Shown one piece after another: positions 1 through 8,600 of a stretch of DNA of 22,500 bases (its first letter is position 1; the number at the start of each line of letters is the position of its first letter). The notes under the pieces are model-generated. The model was not told where the DNA came from. It saw nothing but the letters and a program-made list of their open reading frames with translations, and searched no databases. The DNA is from Prorocentrum cordatum (taxonomy: Eukaryota > Sar > Dinophyceae > Prorocentrales > Prorocentraceae): contig CAUYUJ010017875.1 in the NCBI GenBank assembly GCA_963575745.1, forward strand, positions 87,018-109,517, in the 5' to 3' direction. Both the position numbers and the translations under genes were made by a program.

Positions 1-2
1 AG

Positions 3-908
3 CTCAAGAGATTGCGCGACGAAGTTGCACAGCTACGGAAGAAGGAGGTCGCAACCAAGCTCGATGGCGACGCCATGGACGTCGACGCGGGCAAGGACAA
101 CGACGCAGATGCACGCAAGGAGCTCGGGGCAGTCACCGAGAAGCTGCAGAAGGTTGCAGACCTGGAAGGCCCAGAGTTCGATGAGTTGCGGAAGAAGTTG
201 CGAGCGCGGCAGACCACCTTGCGAGGTCGGATCACTCGCGGCAAGTCTCTAGACACGCGGCTCAAAGAGATGTCCTTTCAGCACACGAAGCTGGTCAAGA
301 AGCGGGAGCGCCAGACCGAAGTGGTCGAGGAGCTCAAGCAGGTGGCGGCAGAGGCGCAGACGGCTGTGGAGGACGCGGCCAAGGTGCTTCAGGCCACAGT
401 CACGGAGATCACGGAGATGGAGGCCGAGCGGTGCCAGTTGGTGGCCGGCGCGCCACGGGCCCCTGAGAAGCCCGCTGACGACGGCGCAGAGGGGCTCAAG
501 CAGCTCCTTGCCAGCATCCTCACGGTCGAGAAGTGTGGCGAGATGCTCGGGGGCTTCGGTGGCAACCCGGCTTTGGCGCAGAAGCTGCACGAGTGCTTCG
601 CTGAGGCGAAGGCGGCGGAGGAACTGCACAGTGCTCGGCAACGCCGCGCCGCCGAAGAGGCGAGGCAGCGGCAGCGGCAGCAGCAGCAGGCCGAGCAGGC
701 CGCTCAGGCTGCCGCAGCTGCGACGGCTGAGCATCGGCAGCGCTGGGAGCAAGCCATCCCGTCGGAAGCTGACGCTCCAGAGGTGCTGCGAGAGTTCCTC
801 CGCTCGGTCGAGCAGCAGGTACCAGATGATGAAGGTGAATTGCGTGAAGCAGCCAACAGGACTGGAGCCATGTTGTCGTCGTTCGCGAAGCGGCACAAGG
901 CGGCTTAG
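3..908 (+). CDS. Retroelement ORF1-like coiled-coil protein, 5' partial
   Basis: The frame is open from the left edge (Leu-Lys-Arg precede the TTG at 12), so the true start is outside the window; the TTG is not a credible start. About 300 residues are visible. The protein is very rich in Lys, Arg, Glu, Ala and Gln, with long helical heptad-like stretches (roughly residues 1-130) suggesting a coiled coil. A Gln/Ala-rich helical tract (around residues 210-240, coded by 660-725) is followed by an acidic C-terminus. There are no membrane segments and few Cys. The TAG stop at 906-908 lies 51 bp before the likely ORF2 ATG at 960. Position and composition fit the RNA-binding, multimerising ORF1 protein of LINE-type elements, but I see no RRM or zinc knuckle. 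A host coiled-coil protein is a less likely alternative. Confidence 0.55.
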   Translation, partial: LKRLRDEVAQLRKKEVATKLDGDAMDVDAGKDNDADARKELGAVTEKLQKVADLEGPEFDELRKKLRARQTTLRGRITRGKSLDTRLKEMSFQHTKLVKKRERQTEVVEELKQVAAEAQTAVEDAAKVLQATVTEITEMEAERCQLVAGAPRAPEKPADDGAEGLKQLLASILTVEKCGEMLGGFGGNPALAQKLHECFAEAKAAEELHSARQRRAAEEARQRQRQQQQAEQAAQAAAAATAEHRQRWEQAIPSEADAPEVLREFLRSVEQQVPDDEGELREAANRTGAMLSSFAKRHKAA

Positions 909-959
909 TTATTGGCGTTGGTTGGTTTGCATGTTTGCTTGTTCTCAGTAGTCGGCAAC

Positions 960-3611
960 ATGACGCGCATTGCTACTGTCAGCACTACTTCGTTCAACCC
1001 GCTTGCTGAGATGTTCTAGGCTGATGCTCCAGTGCTGGGAGATGAGCAGCCTATTATGTGCGTGCAGGAGCATCACGTCACGGCAGCGAAGATGGGATCA
1101 TTTCAAGGCCGCACGAGTGCGGTCGGCTACCACGGCAAGTGGGCCCCAGCCAAAGAGACTGGCCACGGGCACGGCACAAGTGGTGGCGTGGCGGTGATTG
1201 CGCCTGAGAGAGTGCAGGTGACGGCTGGGCCATTGCTGGCCGACACCAAGGGAGTGCTGCTGGACGAGAGAATTGTCGCGGCGCTTGCGCACAATTGGCT
1301 CAAAGGAGGCTTCGTGGCAGCGTCGGCTTATCTCCGCGTCAGCGAAGATATGGGACAGAAGAATATGGCACTGCTCACGACGTTGGCTCAGAATCTGCTT
1401 AGACTGCGAGCGCTCGGTTATGGGTGGATTGTTGCAGCTGGCTACAATATGGACCGTGCTCTGATGCAGCCGTGGGCGACTTCCATAGGAGGAGTGCTGG
1501 TGGCGCCGTCTGCGCCCACATGCATTCAGAGTACACCAAGAACTACGATTGATTATTTCATCATGTCTGAGTGGTTCGCTATCTGTTCTGGAATGATTGA
1601 AGTTGTGGACACTGCGACGATCTGGCCACACAGGCCTGTGCTGATGCAAGTTCACGCTAAACATACAGTCTGGTGGTGCCGAGTTGCTGATCAACCAAAA
1701 TATCTTCCTGTGCTTGCTAAGCCTGGTTGTGGTCGGTTTCCACGTGATTGGAAGAAGTTTCATGATGAGATTCAACATGCCACGACAGCACAGCAGTTGG
1801 CAAGCTTACGGGACTTAACGATTCAAGGCATCGAGGCTGAATTTCTGGACCGACATGATGCTGTTGGACCCCTTCGGCACGGTTACGAAGGCCGAGCTGG
1901 AAAGCACCAAGTTCGTTGGAAGAAGCTCCGTGCAGTTACACAGTATCGACAGCCTCGACCCTCGTGCGAGTATGCAGCGTGGAGTGCAGCGGCCAGGTGG
2001 GCCAGGCATCTGCGAAGTGTTCACATCGTGCTGGAGTCGTACATTCCCAACCTTGACGCGGACGTGGACGAGCAGCCGAGGCGGTTGCAGCGCGTTGCCA
2101 AAGTTCCGATCGACACCGAGGCCTTCCTCGGCAGGATCCAGAGGCTCGACTGGGTGTTCGCGCACCTCGACGAGCTGACGGCAAGGTTTTTCAGGTCGGG
2201 AGTGGATGTGATAGGTGATCCGTCTGCGCCCGATTTGATTGAGCGAATTCTGTCCTTGGCCCAGGAAAAGGAGGCCGTGTTTTTGGCCAGCAAAGAGAAA
2301 GCCTGGAAGTCCTGGGTCAGGGATGCTTTCCTGGACGGGGCCAAAGCTGCCCACCGTGTTTCAAGGGCCCGTGGAATCCAAGAGGTGCTCACAGAGCATC
2401 GGATCCAACCTTTCGAGCTTGCCGACGACACGTGCCGCGAATGGTCCCATATTTGGACCACTCACTCTTGCGACGATTTGCAGTTGCCGAGCGATTCGGA
2501 GGATTGGGCGAGCCTGCCGCCGTTCGGGGTCGACGACTTGAGGAGAGCGATTGCGCGATTTCCCCCGAAGACGGCGGTTGGCTGTTGCAAGATCCATCCT
2601 CAATCGCTCCAGTACCTTTCTGATGCTATGCTAGCCGCACTAGCGTCGCTACCTCTGCAGTGTGAAAGGGCACTCGTCTGGCCAAGCAAGCAATTGGTTA
2701 GCCGGCGTGTCAGGCTGCCAAAACCCGACGGCGGCCACAGGCTTATCGCTATTCTAGACACGATTCTGCGAGTCTGGGGACGCATTCGGCGTTCTGTTAC
2801 TGATGAGTGGGAGGCGGGGAGTCGTACTCGGGAGGTTTGGGGGTCTGGGATGGGTAGAAGTGCGTCGGACTCAGCGTTCGATTTGAACCTTTCGGCCAAG
2901 GTAGCCAGAGCCAGAGGCTGGCACTCGGTAACCCTCTTGCCACACATGATTAAATGCTACGAAATGATTAAGATCTCAGTCCTGTTTCAGCTTTTCAGAC
3001 AGGTTGGTTTCCCGCTCCGCCTTGGGTGGATGGTCATCCAGACCTATCTAACCCCTCGGAGGATTGACGCCTTCGGCTCGCTTTCGGAGCCATCCGTTTC
3101 TTTCCAAGGGGTTTTAGCTGGATGCTCGGCTGCGACATCTATCATGACGGCAGTGTTGCTGAAACCAGTTAAGTTCGCGATTGGAAGATTTCCAGTCCAG
3201 GCGAAAACTTTAATGGACGATGTCTCCCTGCACTGGTCAGGTCCCGGCCCTGAGCGAGGCAAGGTGGTCCTAACTGCGGCTCGGGAGTTATGTCGTCTCG
3301 TGCGCCCGATTGGTCTTCTGTTGCAACCTAATAAATCGGGGTTTGTTGCCACCAGCTCGGCCGCTTCCAAGCGCGCGGCAATGTCGGCGAAGTTGATGGG
3401 AATGCGAGGCTATGATCACATGCGAAACCTTGGTCATGATTTGTCTGGCAGGCGTGCTCTCCGAAAGGTGGAAGCCAAGAGGCGAGTTGCGCTGGTCAGG
3501 AGGAAGCACCGTATCCAGGTGCTCAAGAAGTCTGCGGCACCAAGGTCGCTGGCTTGTGGCGCACAGGCCCCATGCCCGGCGGGGGCCACGGGGCCTCGGT
3601 ATCAGGAGTGA
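960..3611 (+). pseudogene. Retroelement ORF2: AP-type endonuclease and reverse transcriptase, inactivated
   Basis: The likely start is ATG 960; the frame is interrupted by TAG 1017-1019 and then open to TGA 3609-3611 (859 codons from GTG 1032). Numbering from 1032, an endonuclease/exonuclease/phosphatase domain covers about residues 1-210: QEHH at 12-15 (metal-binding Glu), GGVAVI at 51-56, AGYNMD at 136-141 where the family has G-D-x-N, IDYF at 173-176, and PHRPV at 199-203 where S-D-H is usual. A helical linker follows. The RT domain runs from about 505 to 770: KPDGGHRLIAI at 564-574, motif A LLPHMIKCYE at 635-644 with His at the expected catalytic Asp, motif B FQGVLAGCS at 691-699, and motif C LMDD at 727-730. 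The end of this frame (after about residue 832) is out of phase; the homologous sequence continues in another frame from about 3527. Confident as an EN-RT protein, and confident that it is a pseudogene. Confidence 0.85.
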
Positions 3612-3877
3612 CCGATGACGCGCTCAGAACTCCCAGGGCCTCAGCTGGGAGCCTGATGGGAGCGAGTGGAGCTTCTCACGTCACTGGTTTCTTGCATACC
3701 CACAAGGATCCCAGCTTTGACCCCATAGTTGATGCTGCGATCCCGCTGGTGTCCAGGCATTGCTGCTGGGCCTGGGATCGGAAGGCGCCCGACTCTGACC
3801 TGCGAGTTGCCCGCTCGGCGGCCCGAGCTTGTTTCTGCGTGATCGCCCACACTGGAATCGCGCCCAGGGGCCTGTAG
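3527..3877 (+). pseudogene. Frameshifted RT C-terminal/connection segment of ORF2
   Basis: After the RT domain the plausible reading changes frame. This frame reads without a stop through VAGLWRTGPMP and HGASVSGVTD, a Gly-rich 'xRTGxxPxxxHG' stretch that I recall following the RT thumb in related dinoflagellate elements. It then continues through a Trp-containing stretch (CCWAWDRKAPD) and an Arg/Ala-rich helix before losing sense near 3850 and stopping at 3875-3877. It overlaps the tail of the upstream frame and the head of the downstream frame, so the original protein would have been continuous across three present-day frames. The exact frame-change points cannot be fixed without a homologous copy. 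The overlapping end of the upstream frame (Pro/Gly/Ala-rich) looks like random translation. Confidence 0.6.
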
Positions 3878-5607
3878 GGGCGGCCATTTTGCCGTTGCGG
3901 CGAGTTGGGTGGGATTTGCTTTCTCACCATCAGCTCAGGACTGACCAGGGTGAAATTATTTCGCCGTTCACCGGTTGCCCCTGGGATGCCGAGCAGCGTC
4001 TGCGCGAGGGCACAGGTCGCGCCCGAGCGCGGCAGATTTTGGAGGCGATCCCCGAGGCCTGCGGTGATGAGCCCGTCTGGGGGCGCGCGCTCCGATCAGG
4101 GATATTGGCTGTCAAGGACCCTCCTGGGCAAGCTGCCTTGAGAGGCCCGATCAGCGGGAAGCTTTGGCCGCCAGACAAGAAGCATCAGCATGGCTACGCG
4201 GCCGGTCCCAAGTTCGAACTCGGTTGCGATGCCCTCGGCATTTTCGGTCACCAGTGCTATGGGTGTAAACAAATTTGGGAACCCAGTGATGACCCAGCCG
4301 AGGCATCCCTGTTTCCAGACGATGTCATTGAGCATGTGAAATGGCTGCGGGACAAAGCGAAAGGTATTCCCCCCGACTTCGACACTCTGGAGTTGGCGCG
4401 TGGTGTTCCTCTCCCCCCCCTCAGCATTGATCCCGCCCCAGCCAGGTATTCTCCCCAGTTCTGGGGTGCCACGAACACGCCGTGGGGCTTTCAACTTTTT
4501 ACCGACGCTTCTGGTCTTTCGAACGGTCTACCCGAAGCTCGTCGCTGCGGGTGGGCCGTGGTCGAGCTCAGTCCTGGGGAGTGGCCCATTCGGGCGTGCT
4601 TTGGGCCCCTCCCAGGGGCCATCCAGACCGTGCCCAGGGCCGACAGGCATGCGTTGCTGCAGGCGGTCCGCCTTGGCCCGAGACGGGTCGAGATTATCAG
4701 TGATCACCTCTCAGCGGTGCAAGAGGCATCGAGCTGGTCGGCCGAGCTGGCTGCAGGTACTCACAAGCATGCGGGCATTTGGCGTGATATGTTTCAGTTG
4801 TGCCCAGCAGGAGCTCCGCCTTGTGAGAGGCCCCGAGTTCGCTGGACCCCTGCCCACGGAGACCTCGACTCCCTCTTGTTCGGCGAGTGCGTTTCGAGCC
4901 TGGGTCGAACCGTGCTCACTGCGGTTTTCAATTATCTCGGCAACATGTGGGCCGATTTCTTTGCAAAGCTGGGGGCGAAGCAGCATGCCATTGCTAGCCT
5001 CGCCACCGCCACTTTAAAAGCGCAGTTGAGGAATGTGAAAAAGACGTGCCGAATTCTGGGTCAGGTCGCTCAGTTTGTCGCGTCTCAGGCTGATTCCCCT
5101 TCCAGGTCTGCGAGGCCCAGCCATAACCCCTTGGCTGTGCCTCAGCTCTCTCTCCTTTCTCACGACCTGGAGGTGGCGGAGAGGGGGGGGGTGAGGTGTA
5201 CGTGGTGCCACTGCTTAGGCACGACGTCGCTCTCTCGAGCAAAGCTTGAGCAGCCTGGCAATAAGTGTGAGCCCACGCCGCTCCACTTGTACCTCTCAGC
5301 TGTAAGAGCCGAGCGTCACAATGGCCTCCTTCCGAGGGCGCGAAGTGATGCTGCCTTAAACGCCTGTCGCGAGCTGGGGCTCACGTATGATGGCCTGCAC
5401 GTGCAGGCTCTTGAAACTTTCGAGTATCGGGGCCATTGCTTGCAGGCCATCGACAAGTTTTTGCTGTGCCGCCGCTGCGGCGCCCGTGCCTCCATTGAGG
5501 CCCCGGTGTGGAGGGGCCTTTTGGCAGACTGCCGAGGCCCTGCGGAGAGGGCCTCAGTGCAGTCCTGGCGCATTGAAGCTGCTCTCGCGGGTCGCGAGGT
5601 CCGCTAG
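3829..5607 (+). pseudogene. Retroelement RNase H domain with Cys-rich C-terminal tail
   Basis: The frame opens near 3829 without a credible start codon (TTG) because it continues ORF2 after a frameshift. The first about 210 residues include GPVGAAILPLRRVGW and a short H-Q-C-Y-G-C cluster near 141-146. A type I RNase H domain lies at about 220-380 (nt 4486-4968): LFTDASG with Asp226, RADRHALL with Asp272 where Glu is usual, IISDHLS with Asp292, TPAHGD with His343, and MWADFFAKLGA with Asp376. RNase H would degrade the RNA strand of the RNA-cDNA hybrid. The tail has C-T-W-C-H near 457-461 and LCRRCGA near 547-552, followed by another Cys at 568, probably zinc-binding. The TAG stop is at 5605-5607. 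The domain order fits the I/L1-like elements that carry RNase H after RT. The RNase H call is confident; activity is doubtful because the upstream parts are broken. Confidence 0.8.
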
Positions 5608-6057
5608 GTGGTGCAGGCCATGGTGGTAGGCAGCGGCTGGTGCCGTCGTGTTGCTTGCCACCACGGCCTGTACCCTAATGGCCCTCGGCCTGTGCGGGGG
5701 GGTGCGGGACCGTGACGGCGGGAATCCCGCGCCCTCCACCTTTTCCCTTGCCCGCCAGCCCTCATTCGAATCGGATGTTGCGCCTCGGCCTGATCCCTGA
5801 TCCCCCCTATAGTTGCCTCCTGAGATGCGCTCTCTGCCGCAGACTGGGCCCGCGGCGGCCCTCACTGAGATGCTGGCATTGCGTTTTTGTTCGCGAGGGG
5901 CGTTTTCGCCCAGCTTCGGACCCTGGGACCCTCACAGATCGATCCTGCTCGAGAAGTGGCGCAGAAGGATGTGATCTTCGGCTCCAGTGGTGCTTGCTTG
6001 TGATGTTGCCTGTCTTCTTCCACGTTGAATCTGAACCGTTCCCCCCCGCACGCCCGA
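5608..6057. other. No gene recognised; possible 3' UTR of the retroelement
   Basis: About 450 bp of GC-rich DNA directly follow the last retroelement stop. Open frames exist on both strands but have no recognisable domain. A short near-palindrome (GCGGGAATCCCGC, near 5718-5730) could form a hairpin. There is no poly(A) tail or clear target-site duplication, so the element's end is not resolved. Confidence 0.4.
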
Positions 6058-6060
6058 GCC

Positions 6061-6160
6061 GGATCGGATCGCGGGATCGGATCGGATCGCGGGATCGGAT
6101 CGGATCGGCAACGGGCCTGCTCGCCAGCGGAGCGTCCCACATCGGATCGTGATCGGATCG
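6061..6160. repeat. 18-bp GGATCG-type tandem repeat
   Basis: From 6061 to 6108 the sequence is built from GGATCG units organised as an 18-bp repeat (GGGATCGGATCGGATCGC), close to three copies. After a 32-bp gap, 6141-6160 gives a further degenerate part (ATCGGATCGTGATCGGATCG). Scattered GAATCGGAT words continue to about 6260. The tract is dense in GATC sites and CpG. The Arg-Asp-Pro-Ile-Arg-type peptides it encodes are side effects of the repeat. Confidence 0.85.
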
Positions 6161-6458
6161 CCGCGCCCAGCTCCGGCTGGCCCCGGCCGACGCCAGCGAA
6201 CCTCGAGGCGAATCGGATGGAGGCGGGAATCGCGGCCCCGGCCAGCGAATCGAATCGCACTGGATCGGGTCGAAGGCAGCCCCGCCTCGGCGGTCCTCGG
6301 AGGGCGACAAGAGCTCAGCGGCGGTGGCGGCGATGCCTGCGGCAGCGACGCCTTCGTTTTTCGGCAGTTTCTCTGGGCGTGCCCGTCGCCGTCGGCGGGC
6401 GCGGCTCGATGGAACACTGCATAGGGCTCTGGGACCTTCTCTTGGAAGGCGTTAATCG
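6161..6458. other. GC-rich unassigned spacer
   Basis: No coding signal I can support. It is Arg/Pro/Ala-coding in all frames because of base composition, with scattered relatives of the GGATCG word up to about 6260. Confidence 0.4.

Positions 6459-6549
<91 letters not shown>
6459..6549. repeat. Compound triplet microsatellite (GCG)n to (ACG)n
   Basis: A GGC/GCG triplet run from about 6459 to 6489 passes through TCGGCGGC into an uninterrupted ACG/GAC run to 6549. The two tracts stay in the same triplet register, so one frame reads poly-Ala then poly-Thr on the plus strand and poly-Arg on the minus strand. A single G-to-A change in the unit followed by expansion would explain the junction. Confidence 0.95.
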
Positions 6550-6550
<1 letters not shown>

Positions 6551-6722
6551 ACAGCGCTGGAAAGCGACCCCCGCCTAGGACGGCCCCGCTGCGGAGTACA
6601 ATTGCGGCAGGCGCTGCTCGCCTGAGCTCTCACGAGGTGCGTGCTCCTTGCGACTCCGGAGAGGCCCGCAGGGGCTCGTTCTGGACACGCTGTCACCCCG
6701 AAAATGTCACCTCTCGGAGGAC

Positions 6723-6937
6723 CGATCTTTACCTCCCGCTGGCTTCCGCCAGCGGAGCCGCCCCCGCTTGGCGCCCTCCGGCTTCCGGCAGCCCTCCGCC
6801 GCCTTCCGCCGAGGAAAAAATCCCAACTTCTCGATGCCTCGAAGATGAGGCCCTGTCTGCCGATCTTTACCTCCGCTGGCTTCCGCCAGCGGAGCCGCCC
6901 CCGTTTTACGCCCTCCGGCTTCCGGCGGCGCTTGGAC
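6723..6937. repeat. Two direct copies of a hairpin-bearing segment
   Basis: A segment beginning GATCTTTACCTCC occurs at about 6723-6800 and again at about 6862-6937. Each copy contains a strong inverted repeat with a TTCC loop: CCGCTGGC/GCCAGCGG at 6736-6743 and 6748-6755, and TCCGCTGGC/GCCAGCGGA at 6872-6880 and 6885-6893. Each is followed by GAGCCGCCCCCG and CCCTCCGGCTTCCGGC. On the minus strand the two copies lie in one long Arg/Gly-rich open frame, which I take to be a by-product of composition. Probably a dispersed repeat of this genome. Confidence 0.8.
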
Positions 6938-6939
6938 GA

Positions 6940-7623
6940 GAGCCGTCGAGCATCTGAGAACAAGAGCAGTGATGCTTCCCGGATCTCGGGGCGTCGCGAA
7001 ACAGAACGAACACCGACATGTTTCGGCGGTTTCGGCGTCTGGAAGTCGCCTTTGGGCGCGGGGCCATCACGAAGCCACCGGCGACGAATACATGGTCCCA
7101 CGGATGGGGCCGAGAACTTTGGGGGACCACCTCGTGAAAAAGGGCTACTTCGACTACAACGGGAAACGCTGCTCCTTGAGCCACTTACTGATTTTGCTGC
7201 TGCCGCTGCTTGCTGTCTTGCGGTTCCTTTCAGCTGCTTGCTGCGTTTGCTAGGGCATGTGGCTGGTTGCTGTTGTTCACCGCTGTGTTATGCTACATGC
7301 TGTCACTTGGACCTTTCTTCACGCCTCCTTAGGCCTCGACGCGCGTTTCTTCAGGTCTCGTGGGGCCTGTTGGGCAATCTCGGAGCATTCTGAACCAAGT
7401 CGGGGCCTCTCTTGGGTGTCTCTCTTTGTGTTTCTGCTGATCGTGCCTCCCGCAACGAGCATGCTACCAAGCACTTACCCGAAAAAAAAGGACGCCCTTT
7501 GCAGAGCCAGTGGCCCCCCATGACGGATGTTGAGCGGTCATGGGGCCGGCCACCGCTAACCGACTACTACGCACCCGGACGCGCACATGCGGTGCAAAGA
7601 CTGCCTGGAGAGCACGCACCTGA
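6940..7623. other. Unassigned region with a weak possible plus-strand exon near 7050-7180
   Basis: No domain is recognised. In one plus-strand frame 7060-7180 reads as a mixed, natural-looking peptide (around DEYMVPRMGPRTLGDHLVKK) with balanced charged and aromatic residues, unlike its Arg/Pro-rich surroundings. I cannot place splice sites for it. 7190-7480 reads as Leu/Cys/Val-rich sequence of no clear origin. A short A run (AAAAAAAA) lies at about 7482-7489. Confidence 0.25.
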
Positions 7624-7824
7624 ACGCAGTGCGTAGACTTCCCAGGGGACAGCGAGGACATGGCCCGTGGCCTCCTCAGGCTGTCAAGGCAGAGGGGGGG
7701 CCTGAGGCCCTTCGAAAAGGTGGTGGCGGCGGTGCTCACCGCGGAGCCTGCGGCTCCCCAGCCCGAGCGAAACCTCCTGGGCTGCAAGACCTTCGGCGAC
7801 GAAGGAAACATCCTGCTCGCTTAA
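7624..7824 (+). CDS. Possible terminal exon of an unknown host gene
   Basis: This frame is open from just after a TGA at 7621-7623 to TAA at 7822-7824 (66 codons). It has no ATG near its start but has acceptor-like AG sites (CGCAG at 7629, TCCCAG at about 7645). The peptide has a natural amino-acid mix, with RGLLRLSRQRGGLRPF and FEKVVAAVLTAEPAAPQ followed by a short charged tail, and differs from the low-complexity frames around it. No family is recognised. It may be the last exon of a plus-strand gene whose earlier exons lie upstream (perhaps 7050-7180). It may equally be chance; without transcript evidence I rate it low. Confidence 0.25.
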   Translation, partial: TQCVDFPGDSEDMARGLLRLSRQRGGLRPFEKVVAAVLTAEPAAPQPERNLLGCKTFGDEGNILLA

Positions 7825-8600
7825 ACGGCGCAGTCCATGCCACGTGCACAAGGACCCCGACGCACCACCATTCCCAGTGATGCGCCTTCTTTGTAACACC
7901 GTATGCTTCTCCTAAAACGAGCACCAAAAAACAATCCAGCACTCAAAAACGCGCCTCCTTCAGCGCGAACGCTACCTACTACCCAGTTTGGGAGATCCTG
8001 ACAAGTGAATGGAGGTGGTGGGCTGAGGAAAGAATACGAATAAGGGAGAAAGAAGAAAGGGGGCTGCAGTGGGAAAACGTGCAGGATCATGAACATCATA
8101 ATGCGTGCCTGCCTCGGCACTGAATCCGAACTGCGAATGCTAGATTAAGACGGCAGCAGCCCGCGACGGCAAACAAACGTTCCTACTGGCGTGGCTATTT
8201 GTTTGTGACGGGACGGCCGCTGATGCACCACCACCGGCAAATCTGCCGGACCAATCGGCGCGTGTGAGAGGCCCATCGACGCGAGGCCAACCCAACCCAA
8301 ATTGAAGTACGCCGGCCCCCTTTGAATCGTCGTCGTCGTAAGGGAGATCGAACGAACAGAGGGGACCGAACAAAGTCGTAACTACGTCGAAGGGGAAGCC
8401 CTTCCCCGCTAGGGGGGGGCCCAGAAGGGGGCCCCGATGGGTGGTCCCAGGGAGGATCACTTGATGGGAAGTTCTGGGGAGTGTTAATTTTGAATGATTC
8501 TTGTTCCCAACCATCCTGTGGTGTTGGGTCCTCGTTTTGAAGAGACGGTCCCCGCGTTCCTCCTCCTCCCCTCCCTCCTGCTTCTTCCATGCGCTTCACC
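7825..8600. other. Unassigned spacer before the minisatellite
   Basis: No supported gene. It contains a purine-rich stretch at about 8010-8075, a short inverted repeat GGGGAAG-CC-CTTCCCC near 8391-8406, G/C homopolymer-like runs at 8411-8440, and a pyrimidine-rich stretch at 8555-8590 leading into the tandem array. The frames on both strands lack recognisable domains. Confidence 0.4.

Larger units (their letters stand above)
1..5607 (+). mobile_element. Decayed non-LTR (LINE-like) retrotransposon: ORF1, endonuclease-RT, RNase H
   Basis: Three consecutive plus-strand coding segments have the order typical of non-LTR retrotransposons with an apurinic-type endonuclease: a coiled-coil ORF1, an endonuclease plus RT ORF2, and a C-terminal RNase H with a Cys-rich tail. 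I see no LTRs, integrase or protease. The left end lies outside the window. The right end is not defined; I stop at the last stop codon, but a 3' UTR probably continues into 5608-5990. The copy is dead: it carries an in-frame TAG at 1017-1019, two frame changes, and replacements at expected catalytic positions. Many related copies are expected in such a genome; a genome search would show this. Confidence 0.8.

Noticed and set aside
1-20. AGCTCAAG at the left edge resembles the end of the dinoflagellate spliced leader.
   Set aside because: Only about seven bases match, the window starts there, and the reading frame is open through it.
249-896. Minus-strand frame of 215 codons opposite ORF1.
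   Set aside because: Leu/Arg-rich shadow of the Glu/Lys/Gln-rich coiled-coil frame on the plus strand.
5764-5776. ATTCGAATC, a tRNA T-loop-like word.
   Set aside because: No acceptor, anticodon or D-arm pairing around it; no tRNA was found anywhere in the window.
5932-7101. 389-codon minus-strand Arg-rich frame.
   Set aside because: It runs through the GGATCG, GCG/ACG and duplicated hairpin repeats; its length is explained by GC-rich repeats in triplet register.
8372-8462. AAAGTCGTAAC followed about 70 bp later by GGAGGATCAC, recalling the 3' end of small-subunit rRNA.
   Set aside because: The sequence between does not match the conserved rRNA stretch, and nothing upstream looks like rRNA; probably chance.
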